Shown: piece after piece, positions 45,187-54,510 of the stretch
Layout: each line of letters opens with the position of its first letter
How positions within the stretch are numbered: position 1 is the stretch's first letter
NCBI GenBank assembly: GCA_028285105.1
Contig: JANQQE010000004.1
Location: forward strand, 62,001-126,000
Origin: Alphaproteobacteria bacterium
GTDB lineage: Bacteria; Planctomycetota; Phycisphaerae; UBA1845
Reading direction: 5' to 3'
Length of the DNA stretch: 64,000 bases
Position numbers and translations under genes: made by a program
Notes under the pieces: generated by a model
Database searches by the model: none
What the model was told of the DNA's origin: nothing
The model's input: the letters and a program-made list of their open reading frames with translations, nothing else

Positions 45187-46362
45187 TTAGACGTTAACGA
45201 TCTCCGTCGCCTCCTGAACTGCCGCTCGCAGGACAATGTCGTCGCTGTGAACGACATCATCGATATAGACGTAACCGAGTGTATCCTGAAAGGCGTCACT
45301 CGACTTGCCGCACATCTTCGCCACACTGCTTGAATCATACGAAACCAGCCCGGTCGCAAAAACGCGATCGTCCTCGTCCGCAAGGTCGACGCGGTCGCCG
45401 ATGCCGAAAGTGCCATTAACTGACACAACTTCTTCAGGCTTGAGTCCCTTGCCGTTGTAAACCGCCTCGCAACCTTCTTTGGTCACCGACAATGCGCCGC
45501 AGGCTCTCTGCTGCACTGCCAGCCATCTCGCCTCCAAGCACCGCTCAGCCGCCGACGGACGAAAAAGCGTGCCGATCGTTTCACCTTTTACCACTGCACT
45601 CAACGTTCCCTGAGACCTACCGCATGCAATAATCGTTGGCACACCCCAACTGTTCGCCAATTTGGCGGCAGCGACCTTCACTTTCATTCCACCAACACCG
45701 GTCGCACTCAACTCCGCCGTCACGCACCCATCGACCGACACGTCGGCTGGCACTTCATCAATCACCGCTCCATCGCAACCGTTTTTGAAAACGCCAGGCA
45801 CGCTGCTCAAAAGTACCAACAAGTCTGCCGACGCAACGTTCGTCACCCACGCTGCAAGATGATCGTTGTCGCCAATCTGCTTTTCATCTTCGGCCAGCGC
45901 ATCGTTTTCATTGATGACCGGAACGACACCGCTGCCAATCAATTCCTGCAACGTGTGCCGCGCACTGAGAAAACGCCTCGGATTGGAAAAGTCGTCCTCC
46001 ATCATCAGAAGTTGCGCAACTTCAACACGATGCTGACTAAACGCCTTCGCAAAAAGCGTCATCAGTTTGTACTGCCCAACACTTGCCGACGCCTGCCGCT
46101 TCACAACCGAATTGGGCGGCGCTAGATAGCGCAACCCCGCATAGCCCGCAGCCACCGCACCTGACACCACCATGACCACTTCATGTCCCTGATGCAGCAA
46201 CACCGACACGTCATACGCCAGGTCGGCGATCACCCTGGGTCGCAGCTTACCGTTGGCCGCAATCACCGCGCTACCAACCTTGACGACGATGCGCTTCGCA
46301 CCAGCAACAACATCTCCCCGTTTGAATACCCCCCTGAAATTGGATGACGTTTCTAAGTTCAT
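45187..46362 (-). CDS. proB: Glutamate 5-kinase with PUA domain
   Basis: A 391-aa enzyme of the amino-acid-kinase family that phosphorylates glutamate as the first step of proline synthesis. VVKVGSAVIA (25-34) is the ATP site, MVVSGAVAAGYAGLRYL and QLLMMEDDFSN follow, and VINENDALAEDEKQIGDND is the glutamate-binding region. SATGVGGMKVKVAAAKLA is the variant of the usual G-T-G-G-M-x-T-K motif, with a Lys-Val-Lys in place of x-Thr-Lys. The PUA domain is at about 290-375. It is the last gene of an argR-argG-argH-proB run on one strand (33 nt from argH). No proA or proC is in the window. No ribosome site is visible before the ATG at 46362, in line with coupling to argH. Confidence 0.88.
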   Translation of the reverse strand: MNLETSSNFRGVFKRGDVVAGAKRIVVKVGSAVIAANGKLRPRVIADLAYDVSVLLHQGHEVVMVVSGAVAAGYAGLRYLAPPNSVVKRQASASVGQYKLMTLFAKAFSQHRVEVAQLLMMEDDFSNPRRFLSARHTLQELIGSGVVPVINENDALAEDEKQIGDNDHLAAWVTNVASADLLVLLSSVPGVFKNGCDGAVIDEVPADVSVDGCVTAELSATGVGGMKVKVAAAKLANSWGVPTIIACGRSQGTLSAVVKGETIGTLFRPSAAERCLEARWLAVQQRACGALSVTKEGCEAVYNGKGLKPEEVVSVNGTFGIGDRVDLADEDDRVFATGLVSYDSSSVAKMCGKSSDAFQDTLGYVYIDDVVHSDDIVLRAAVQEATEIVNV

Positions 46363-46395
46363 GGCTTGTGTGTGGTTTGCGCAATCGAATTCCGG

Positions 46396-47727
46396 CTATT
46401 GATCTTGGTTGCCAGGCCCGATTCGCTTGATCATCGCGTTCGCGATGCGCAGGGTCTCTTTCGGGCTGGCACTTCCGGTGGTTTGGTATTGACTTGCGAG
46501 CGATGCAACGTCGCGCCCGGACTCTACCGATTCCAAATCGCCTGCGACGGCATGGTGTGCATCGCGCATCGCCATTCCATCCTGCACCTTTTCCTCCATG
46601 CGCAGCGTCGCATCGATATGCCCCATTTGCAGAGATGCATTCAATTTCTCCGGACGAAATGCCAGCGCTTCGGCGAAGCACGTCGTCATCTCCAAAAGTT
46701 CGTCAATCTTTTCGACCGAAGAATGGATGACCGGCTTGACGCATTGAAGGTCGCGGTTGTATCCGCTTGGCAAACCCCGCATAATGAGCAGTGCGTGATT
46801 GTGTGCTGCGACGATCGCATTGCACTCACCACGCAGCAATTCCATCGCATCGGGGTTGGTTTTGTTGGGCATCATCGACGATCCGGTTCCGAATGCGGCT
46901 GGGTATGCGACCCATGACCGCGAGGTCTGCGCGAACGCGATCACGTCGGTGGCAAACGATTGCAAATGCAGTGCGACATGCGCCAGATCCGCAAGCAATT
47001 CCAAACATGCATCGCGCGTCGATGTCGAATCGAGGGCGTTGTCACCGGGCCCGTCAAAACCGAGCAACGTCGCCTGCATGTTTCGATCGATCCGGATCGA
47101 TGAGCCAGCCACCGCACCGCTTCCCAGCGGACAGTCTTTTTTCCACGCAGCCACCGAATCCGCCAACCGGTTCGCCGACCGCTCGAATGCCGTCGCGTAC
47201 TTCAGCGCCCAAAATCCAACGCTACCCGGTGCAGCAAACTGACAATGCGTCTGGAGCGGAAAAACGAGTTGCGACCAGTCGATGGCCTTCTTACAAAGCT
47301 GAACACTTAACCCCTGTGCGGCGTGCGCTATTTTTTGTCCCGCATCGATGGCGTACATGACCAGCAGCGTCGCCACTTGATCGTTCCGCGAACGGGCTGT
47401 GTGAATCTTTTTGCCGGCATCGCCCACTTTGGCGACGAGTTCAGACTCCACCCACGTATGAATATCTTCTGCTGGAGAATCCGCAGGCACATCGCCAGGC
47501 AAACCGTCAATCAAAACGTTCGCCGCAATCTGCTTGAGTGCATCTTGAAGGCCAACGCATTCTTCATCGCTTAAGATGCCCGCTTGCTTCAGCGTTGTCG
47601 CGTGGGCCAGCTGTAACCGAATCTCAAACGGCAGCAGAAACCAGTCCTCCTCCAGCGACCGATTGATCTTCGCAAAGCTCGGATGCAGCTCCCCCTGTTG
47701 TTTCCAAAGCGTTTTCATGGCTGGCAT
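46396..47727 (-). CDS. argH: Argininosuccinate lyase, divergent
   Basis: A 443-aa enzyme that splits argininosuccinate to arginine and fumarate. HTARSRNDQVATL is the family core at about 88-100, and GSSMMPNKTNPDAMELLRG is the superfamily signature (about 283-301), where most ArgH proteins have GSSxMPQKKNPD. The helix with THCQFAAPGSVG replaces the normal THLQxAQPVTxG. These departures suggest a diverged but intact enzyme. The start ATG 47727 has AAGGA 5 nt upstream, which itself follows a TAA (47736-47738) in another frame of argG. See the argG note. It lies inside the arginine operon. Confidence 0.88.
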   Translation of the reverse strand: MPAMKTLWKQQGELHPSFAKINRSLEEDWFLLPFEIRLQLAHATTLKQAGILSDEECVGLQDALKQIAANVLIDGLPGDVPADSPAEDIHTWVESELVAKVGDAGKKIHTARSRNDQVATLLVMYAIDAGQKIAHAAQGLSVQLCKKAIDWSQLVFPLQTHCQFAAPGSVGFWALKYATAFERSANRLADSVAAWKKDCPLGSGAVAGSSIRIDRNMQATLLGFDGPGDNALDSTSTRDACLELLADLAHVALHLQSFATDVIAFAQTSRSWVAYPAAFGTGSSMMPNKTNPDAMELLRGECNAIVAAHNHALLIMRGLPSGYNRDLQCVKPVIHSSVEKIDELLEMTTCFAEALAFRPEKLNASLQMGHIDATLRMEEKVQDGMAMRDAHHAVAGDLESVESGRDVASLASQYQTTGSASPKETLRIANAMIKRIGPGNQDQ

Positions 47728-49009
47728 CCGTTTCCTTAAACGATTGGCCGATATTCGCGTGCCAACTCAGGTTGATGAATCCACCGGCATCGGCGTGCGA
47801 GTAATCGCTGGCTTCAAACGTGGATGTCTCTTTGCAAAACAACGATTCGGTCGCGTCGATCTTCGACACATACATGGCCGGAGCGAGCATGAATGTCACC
47901 GTACCCGTCAGACAATCGAGCAGCGGTTCCGCCGAAGCCTCCAACACTTTTCGCTGCATCGAAAAATACTCGCCTTTGTAAAGCAGCGTCGCATAGTCCT
48001 GCGCGATCGATCCGTATCGATCGTAAGTCGGCTTGTTCAAACAACACCGGGCCAATTCGTCAGCAGCCGTTTGAAGAAGCTTAGCCGCAGGGTTGATGTA
48101 CAACCCGCGCGACTTGACGCCTGTCGTTCGATTCTCAATCACGAGGTCCCACGCCCAGTGCGCGTGACGGTGGTCTTTGTTGATCTTCTCGACGATTTCG
48201 CCAAGTGGTTTGCTTACGCCATCGATCGCAACGACTTCCCCCTTATCGAACGTCACGCTCACCGACTTGGGCGGTGTTGCAGGTCCACCGGTTGCGAACT
48301 TGTCTTTGACGAACTCCAAAACCGCTTCGATCTCAACGTCAGCCGTCGGGTCTTCCAATTCACTGCCTTCGACGCTGATGTGCCACAGGTTTTCGTCGAG
48401 GCTGTAATCCTTCTTTTCGTCGAAGTGTTCATCGCAACCCATCGACTTTAGGTATGCGATCAATTCCTTTCGACCTTCAAATCCCCAAACCTTCCACGGG
48501 GCAAGCACCGGACACTCCGGAGCCAACGTTTTATATGCAAATTCAAAGCGGATTTGATCGTTGCCCTTGCCCGTCGCGCCGTGAACGAGTGTCGCACCGC
48601 CAAGTTCCTTGGCCCGCTTGACCTGTTCCAAAGCGATGAAAGGCCGCGCGAGTGCCGTGCCCAGTCGATACGTGCCTTCATAGACGGCTGACAGACCGAT
48701 CGCCTTTGAGACTACTGTTTCCAGCATCGCCGGTTTGGCGTCGCGGATGACGGCTGTCTTCGCACCGTAGCGGAGCGCCTTGTCGCAGAGCGCTTCCAAG
48801 TCTTCGTCCTGCCCGACGTCGACCAGGATCGCATGAATCTCGTAACCAAGTTCTTTCAGCCAGATCACAATCGCCGACGTATCCAATCCGCCCGAGTAGG
48901 CCAGCACGCATTTCGGCGAAGTGCCATTATTTGACACTTCGCCGTGTGGGCCGGCCAGTTCGCTCGATAGTTGCGCCGCCAAAGCCGAAATGCTCTTTTT
49001 ACTTTTCAT
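47624..49009 (-). CDS. argG: Argininosuccinate synthase, 3' end probably frameshifted
   Basis: An enzyme of about 461 aa as read, which condenses citrulline and aspartate using ATP. The P-loop VLAYSGGLDTSAIVIW lies near the start, and family sequence such as HGATGKGNDQIRFE and EDPTADVEIE continues to HADAGGFINL. Beyond that the frame runs 48 more codons that overlap argH by about 104 nt and look unlike ArgG. In the neighbouring frame the same DNA reads LAREYRPIV and stops at TAA 47736-47738, just before the argH ribosome site. A 1-nt loss near 47766, real or from assembly, would explain this. ATG 49009 with GGGAG upstream is chosen. The ATG at 49018 overlaps argR. Confidence 0.88.
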   Translation of the reverse strand: MKSKKSISALAAQLSSELAGPHGEVSNNGTSPKCVLAYSGGLDTSAIVIWLKELGYEIHAILVDVGQDEDLEALCDKALRYGAKTAVIRDAKPAMLETVVSKAIGLSAVYEGTYRLGTALARPFIALEQVKRAKELGGATLVHGATGKGNDQIRFEFAYKTLAPECPVLAPWKVWGFEGRKELIAYLKSMGCDEHFDEKKDYSLDENLWHISVEGSELEDPTADVEIEAVLEFVKDKFATGGPATPPKSVSVTFDKGEVVAIDGVSKPLGEIVEKINKDHRHAHWAWDLVIENRTTGVKSRGLYINPAAKLLQTAADELARCCLNKPTYDRYGSIAQDYATLLYKGEYFSMQRKVLEASAEPLLDCLTGTVTFMLAPAMYVSKIDATESLFCKETSTFEASDYSHADAGGFINLSWHANIGQSFKETDASHENALETTGGAASELCEDQSVAGGGLVSAAV

Positions 49010-49454
49010 ATTTGTCATCTCCCATCCATTGCATCAGGCGCCTGAGGGCAACGGCTTGTGTGTTTCGTGATTTGGTTGCGACGAAGATCACATCGTCGCC
49101 AGCCAACGTCGCCAGAATCGAGGGGTCTTTCTTTTTTTCGATTGCGACGGATACCGGTTGAGCAAGCCCCGCCTCTGTGAACACAACGATCTGATGCGGT
49201 CCGCAAACGGTAAACCGTGTCACACCGTCAAAGTAATGCGCGACATCCGCATGGCCGTTTTCCATCACCACCGAACGGTAGCGACCCGCCACCTTCTTGA
49301 TGCCCATCTCGTTGAGGTCGCGGCTAAGAGTCGATTGATCGACCGACAACCCATCCTTCGAGAGCACATCAAGAATCTCCTTCTGCGAACCAACGGACCC
49401 ATTCGAAATCAACCCCGAAATCACCGATTGTCTTCGTTGTTTATCCATCATCAT
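48999..49454 (-). CDS. argR: Arginine repressor ArgR
   Basis: A 151-aa DNA-binding repressor. The winged helix has the typical SQKEILDVLSKDGLSVDQST then LSRDLNEMGIKKV (about 22-55). The C-terminal hexamerisation and arginine-binding domain contains PSILATLAGDDVIFVATKS, where GDD is the arginine-binding Asp pair. In an arginine-rich cell it would hold ARG-box operators and reduce argG, argH and its own expression. It is the first gene of the operon. Its stop overlaps the argG start by about 20 nt when ATG 49018 is used, or abuts it with 49009. Confidence 0.92.
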   Translation of the reverse strand: MMMDKQRRQSVISGLISNGSVGSQKEILDVLSKDGLSVDQSTLSRDLNEMGIKKVAGRYRSVVMENGHADVAHYFDGVTRFTVCGPHQIVVFTEAGLAQPVSVAIEKKKDPSILATLAGDDVIFVATKSRNTQAVALRRLMQWMGDDKYEK

Positions 49455-50016
49455 GCTTATTATCGTACACCATATGCTAATACATGCAACATATTATTCA
49501 AGAATTTTTCTAAGACTAGGCATCCATACTCGCATATTCGCGATCCTCGAACCAGAAACCCTAGAGGCGACTGCATATATGCAAAAATATGGCGTCTATT
49601 CGTTCCTCAGAATGCCTATAATTTCGAGCAGCAATTGATCGCTACGCACAGCCCGCTTGTTGGCTTGCCTTTTCGCTCTACGACCGTACCTTTGGCCTCA
49701 TCCCACAAAGCGATCGGCACGTCGCGCATTCATCTCGGCGGTAGGCAAATAATCAGGAAGAGTCGTTCACCCGAGCGGAATTGAGCCCTTACCGTCGAAG
49801 GTAAATCTCTCTCTTCACAGACATATGTTGGACGCAATATTCATATTCGGACCAGCCCGAATCTTTAGTTTGAGGCATCGATTCTGATATACTCAGTGGT
49901 AGAGACCTCGGGCCTCTTAGGCGAGATCAACGGATACGAATCAATCGCGCGTTCGCGGGTTTGATGTGCCGTTGACCGCCCGCCCCACGACTTCCGTTGC
50001 TGAAAGGATGAAATCC
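49455..50016. promoter_or_regulatory. argR upstream region with AT-rich palindromes
   Basis: A 562-nt gap between divergent argR and the giant secreted protein gene. The argR-proximal part (49455-49505) is AT-rich with CATATG, ATACATGCAACATATT and GATAAT on the minus strand, the right place for ARG boxes, although no full consensus box was found. TGCATATATGCA, a perfect 12-bp palindrome, is at 49572-49583. TATACT at about 49890 may be the -10 of the giant gene. No gene was seen in between. Confidence 0.4.
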
Positions 50017-53000
50017 ATGTTCAGCAGAATCCGAAAACAAGTTCACGTTGCTACCCACGCTTGGAATCTACATTCAATCGCATTGGCCTGGGTGTGTCTT
50101 TTCGCACTCGCAGCAGGCCATCGAGCCTTGGCGGCCGACTGCAACAACAACGGTATAGAAGACGCAACCGATATCAGCGGTGGTACCAGTCTTGATTGCG
50201 AAGAAGACGGTATTCCCGATGAGTGTCAGGCGTTCATCTTCAGCGAAGACTTCAACGGATACTCTCCAGGAGATGAACCGGTCAACTGGTTCGATACCGA
50301 CACGGCCAGCAGTACCATCGAACTAAGAGGGAATATTTCGTTTCGAGTAGAACAAGTCGGCTCCGATTTGGCATTTGGTACTTACACCGATATTCCAAAC
50401 ATCCACTCGCACTACGTCGGACCGGGCGCGGCTGGCATTTCCGATATGACTTACACAGGCCGAATGCGCATCGACGATCCCGATGGCGGTGTGGGTGTAA
50501 CATTCCTCTCGCAATTCAGCGATCAGCCGTCATCTACCTATGAGTACGTTCGCATTCGACGGGCCAACTATGCTCCGTCTGCAAGAACGTTTCACCTGGC
50601 TCCACCCAACTTCGACAATTTTGTCGGTGACAAAGATTCCGGTGTGAATCCATCCGTGAACACGTGGTACCGATTCCGAGTCGTTGTCGATACGTCCGGC
50701 TCGCAGTTGCATGTGCAAGCGAACATCTGGGAAGACGGTCAACCAGAGCCAGCCGGTTTTCAAATCGATGCGGTAGACCCCAGCGGCCAGCATCCGACGT
50801 CCGGAACGGTCGGCTTGTGGAGCATGGGCAAGGGCGGAAAATTCTGGGACGATCTGGAGGTCAGTGATTCGAATCCGCCCGTCCCGTGCGACGATGGCGA
50901 CTTATGCACGACTTGCGACTCCACGACCGGCGGACCCTGCGCAGGTATTCCTGTTGACTGCTCAAATCTGGACGACGAATGCAACGCAGGAACCTGCAAC
51001 GCTGCAACAGGTCTTTGCGAAGCGGTTCCTGCGAATGAAAGCGGAACCTGTGATGACGGTGACGCCTGCACGGTCAATGATGAATGCGGTTCAGGTGTAT
51101 GCGCTGGAATTCCAACCGATTGCACGTTGCTCGATAGCGATTGCAGCATTGGAGTGTGCAATTCTGCATCCGGAATCTGCGAAGTGTCCGTTATTAATGA
51201 GGGTGGCTTCTGCGATGACCAAAGCCCATGCACAACAGATGACACGTGCAACGGTGGCACCTGTTTAGGCGACCCAGTCGACTGTTCGCACTTCGATAAC
51301 GGATGCACAGTTGGTGTCTGCAACGAAATCGACGGTCTATGCGAATTGGCCGACGCACCCAACGGTCAACCGTGCGACGATTTGGATCCATGCACCGAAA
51401 ACGACGAGTGCAACGGCGGTACGTGCATGGGGTCTGCAAAAGACTGTTCCGACTTCAACGATGCCTGCTTGCCAGCAACGTGCAACCCAAGCACGGGAGA
51501 CTGCGAGTTTCCGGAATCTGAAACCGATTGCAATTCAAACAGCCTGCCCGATTCATGCGAGGTTTCCACGGTTGTGCAATTGGACAAGATCACCGCTCCC
51601 GATGCCAGTGCAGGTGATGAATTTGGTGTTGGGGTTGCGATTGATGGCGAGATTGCCGTCATTGGGGCTGACATGGCCGACGGCAACAGTGCAGCTGGAA
51701 GCGGTGCGGCTTACGTGTATCGATTGATCGATGATGCATGGCAATTTGATACCAAGCTTTCCGGTGATGTCTCAAGCCCGGAAGATCTATTTGGTTTCAA
51801 GGTCTCGGTTAGCGGCAATACGATCGTGGTTGGAGCCGCCTTTGACGACGCGGCTGGCATCGACGCTGGAGCGATCTATGTGTTCCGCTACATTGGAGGC
51901 AGTTGGCAACAAATCGCGATGCTGACCGGTGCCGACACCACTGCCGGCGATCACTTCGGAATAGATGTCGCAATCGACGACGATGCCATTCTCGCAGGCG
52001 CGGACCTGAGTGACGACGATGGTACATCCAGCGGTTCGGCATATCTCTTCCGCGAGATCAGCGGCGTGTGGCAGCAAGTCGATAAATTCACCGCCAGCGA
52101 TGCATCGGCCGGCGATCGCTTTGGAAGAAGCGTAGCACTACACGCGAATACAGCCGTGATCGGCGCATGGGGTGCGTCCAAGCCAGGCGTGAGCGAATGC
52201 GGCGCTGCGTATGTGTTTCGTGAAATTGGAGGCGTTTGGCAACAGACGGAGAAACTAACTGCCGACGATGCTGCAACAATCGACCGCTTTGGCTACGACA
52301 TTGCGATCGACAACGACACGATATTTGTGGGTGCCTATGCAGATGACGATATAGTAACGAACAGCGGATCAGTGTATGTCTATCGCAAGGTTGCTAGTGC
52401 GTGGCAGCAAGCCAACAAGTTAACGGCTGACGATCCGACGGCTCAGTCTCGATTCGGGTACAGCGTGGCCGTCGATGGATCGCACGCTGTCATTGGCTCT
52501 CCATTTAACGGTGAAAATGGCACAGACAGTGGCGCTCTTTATGTATCTGTGTTCATCGATGACGTGTGGCAATCCCCAATCAAGTACATACCAACAGATG
52601 GTTCGGCAGGCGATCAACTCGGTTTCGATTCCGCCATTTCCGGAGAAACTGCTCTGGTCAGCGCATACCTTGACGACGACGACGGAACCAACAGTGGTTC
52701 GGCGCATGCAATTCAAACACGCCCAACCGATTGTAACTCCAACGGCATCCTCGACGAATGCGACATTGCCGACGGATTTGAAACAGATTGCAACCTGAAC
52801 GGTATCCCTGACGCTTGCGAACCGTTCGGTGAGAATGCGCAGGATTGTTCGCATCTCGATGACGTGTGTGTCCGCGGTATCTGCGATCTTGCAACCGACT
52901 CTTGCACGACGATTCCGGCCAATGCCGGTTCTGCATGCGACGATTTGAATCCTTGCACCGAAAACGATGTATGCAATGGCGGTTTTTGCGCCGGTTCACC

Positions 53001-54492
53001 GGTCGATTGCTCGCCATTTGACATCGACGAGTGCATTCACATTGAGGCCTCCTGCAACCCCGGTACAGGCGAATGTGAGGCTCCTGTATTCGACGATTGC
53101 AATACCAATGGAACGCCCGACGAATGTGAATTCGAGACAAGTTTTTCAGAGAAGAAAATAGTGGCGGTACAAGCCGGCTTGCAACCCGATAAGCTCGTGA
53201 CTGCCGACCTCGACAATGACGGGGACATTGACGTGGTTTTCTCGTCCAGCGAGACCGACGTGATTGGCTGGTATGAAAACCTGGATGGAATGGGAACGTT
53301 TGGACCGCAGCAAATCGTCAGCACGGCAACGAACGAAGTCTTGTCCATCTTCGCTGCCGATATCGACGGCGACGACGATCAGGACATCCTCTCGGCATCG
53401 CATGGTGACAACAAGATTGCATGGTATGAAAACCTGGACGGGCTGGGAACGTTTGGCCCACAACAGATCATCACTACGAACGCGGTCGGTGCGAACACCG
53501 TATTCACAGCCGACCTGGATGGCGACGATGACATCGACGTCATTTCATCTTCCGACGGAGACAACAAAGTAGCGTGGTATGAAAACACCGATGGGCTGGG
53601 TAGCTTCGGATCCCAGCTGGTCATTTCGTCTGACAATGATGGCGCATTTGTGGTGTCCGCAGTAGATTTAGATCTTGATGGCGACCTTGATGTCATGCAC
53701 GCCGACAGATGGAACCATAGAATTGAATGGTACAAAAATGACGGTTTGGGGAACTTTGGTATTGAACTGTACATTGTTCAGATTCTTCCCGTCGTCTCGT
53801 ATGCGGTACCAACTGATATTGATGGCGACGGCGATATTGACGTTATCACCGTAGATTCAGATACCGGCGTCACCTTCGCGAGCCAAGCCATCCTATGGTA
53901 TGAAAACGCGGGCGGCTGGGTGATGCATAATGTCACGCCATTTTTCCCGGTATTCCCCGACTTTCTTCAATCAATTCGCTCAGCAGACCTTGACGGTGAC
54001 GGAGACAACGATGTCCTCGTTGCGACAGCAGGCGGGTCCGTAATTGCAGGGCCCAGTGCCGATCGAAGAATCGTATGGTTTGAAAATGTCAACGGTCAAG
54101 GGAGTTTCGCGGCTGCCAAGACGCTGACGACCTATAGCGAACCGTTCGACGATGCGCTCGCCGCAGACATCGATGGCGACGGTCGCCTTGATGTCGTTTC
54201 GGCATCAGCAGGAGGTGACGGAATCTTTTGGAACAAGAATCTGAAAGCACACGATTGCAATGAAAATGAAATTCCAGATGATTGCGAAACATTCTCAGAC
54301 GGGGACTTTGATGGAAACTCGTTTGTAGACATCCTCGACTTCGGATATTTGACCGATTGCCAAAATGGTCCGAATACGTTACTCACATCGGATGTTCATG
54401 CGTGCGCGACGATGTGCTTGCAGGTGTTCGACGCTGATGCGGACGGAGACATTGATCTTTATGACTTTGCAAGTTTCACGCTAACGCCTTAG
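50017..54492 (+). CDS. Giant secreted mosaic protein: Cys-rich repeats, FG-GAP propellers, dockerin-like tail
   Basis: A protein of about 1491 aa. The signal peptide ends ...AAGHRALAADCNNNG. Order: DCNNNGIEDATDISGG; a carbohydrate/LamG-like domain (about 60-290); four to five Cys-rich repeats of about 45 residues (PCDDGDLCTTC, GTCDDGDACT, ECNGGTCMGSA); about seven FG-GAP/integrin-type repeats (GDEFGVGVAIDGEIAVIGAD and variants); DCNSNGILDECDIADG; one more Cys-rich unit; VCBS/FG-GAP repeats with the DIDGDDDQDIL pattern (DxDxDxDxDxL calcium motifs); and last a dockerin-like calcium pair, DFDGNSFVDILDF and DADADGDIDLYDF. The start ATG 50017 has AAAGGA 8 nt upstream. A surface-adhesion or polymer-binding role is inferred from the domains. 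Confidence 0.85.
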   Translation: MFSRIRKQVHVATHAWNLHSIALAWVCLFALAAGHRALAADCNNNGIEDATDISGGTSLDCEEDGIPDECQAFIFSEDFNGYSPGDEPVNWFDTDTASSTIELRGNISFRVEQVGSDLAFGTYTDIPNIHSHYVGPGAAGISDMTYTGRMRIDDPDGGVGVTFLSQFSDQPSSTYEYVRIRRANYAPSARTFHLAPPNFDNFVGDKDSGVNPSVNTWYRFRVVVDTSGSQLHVQANIWEDGQPEPAGFQIDAVDPSGQHPTSGTVGLWSMGKGGKFWDDLEVSDSNPPVPCDDGDLCTTCDSTTGGPCAGIPVDCSNLDDECNAGTCNAATGLCEAVPANESGTCDDGDACTVNDECGSGVCAGIPTDCTLLDSDCSIGVCNSASGICEVSVINEGGFCDDQSPCTTDDTCNGGTCLGDPVDCSHFDNGCTVGVCNEIDGLCELADAPNGQPCDDLDPCTENDECNGGTCMGSAKDCSDFNDACLPATCNPSTGDCEFPESETDCNSNSLPDSCEVSTVVQLDKITAPDASAGDEFGVGVAIDGEIAVIGADMADGNSAAGSGAAYVYRLIDDAWQFDTKLSGDVSSPEDLFGFKVSVSGNTIVVGAAFDDAAGIDAGAIYVFRYIGGSWQQIAMLTGADTTAGDHFGIDVAIDDDAILAGADLSDDDGTSSGSAYLFREISGVWQQVDKFTASDASAGDRFGRSVALHANTAVIGAWGASKPGVSECGAAYVFREIGGVWQQTEKLTADDAATIDRFGYDIAIDNDTIFVGAYADDDIVTNSGSVYVYRKVASAWQQANKLTADDPTAQSRFGYSVAVDGSHAVIGSPFNGENGTDSGALYVSVFIDDVWQSPIKYIPTDGSAGDQLGFDSAISGETALVSAYLDDDDGTNSGSAHAIQTRPTDCNSNGILDECDIADGFETDCNLNGIPDACEPFGENAQDCSHLDDVCVRGICDLATDSCTTIPANAGSACDDLNPCTENDVCNGGFCAGSPVDCSPFDIDECIHIEASCNPGTGECEAPVFDDCNTNGTPDECEFETSFSEKKIVAVQAGLQPDKLVTADLDNDGDIDVVFSSSETDVIGWYENLDGMGTFGPQQIVSTATNEVLSIFAADIDGDDDQDILSASHGDNKIAWYENLDGLGTFGPQQIITTNAVGANTVFTADLDGDDDIDVISSSDGDNKVAWYENTDGLGSFGSQLVISSDNDGAFVVSAVDLDLDGDLDVMHADRWNHRIEWYKNDGLGNFGIELYIVQILPVVSYAVPTDIDGDGDIDVITVDSDTGVTFASQAILWYENAGGWVMHNVTPFFPVFPDFLQSIRSADLDGDGDNDVLVATAGGSVIAGPSADRRIVWFENVNGQGSFAAAKTLTTYSEPFDDALAADIDGDGRLDVVSASAGGDGIFWNKNLKAHDCNENEIPDDCETFSDGDFDGNSFVDILDFGYLTDCQNGPNTLLTSDVHACATMCLQVFDADADGDIDLYDFASFTLTP

Positions 54493-54510
54493 CGAGATGT
54501 CGATTCGAAA

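Noticed and set aside
50864..51530. Possible tandem DNA repeat or CRISPR-like spacing in the giant secreted gene
   Set aside because: The periodicity comes from about 45-residue Cys-rich protein repeats with diverged DNA, not from identical direct repeats with spacers.
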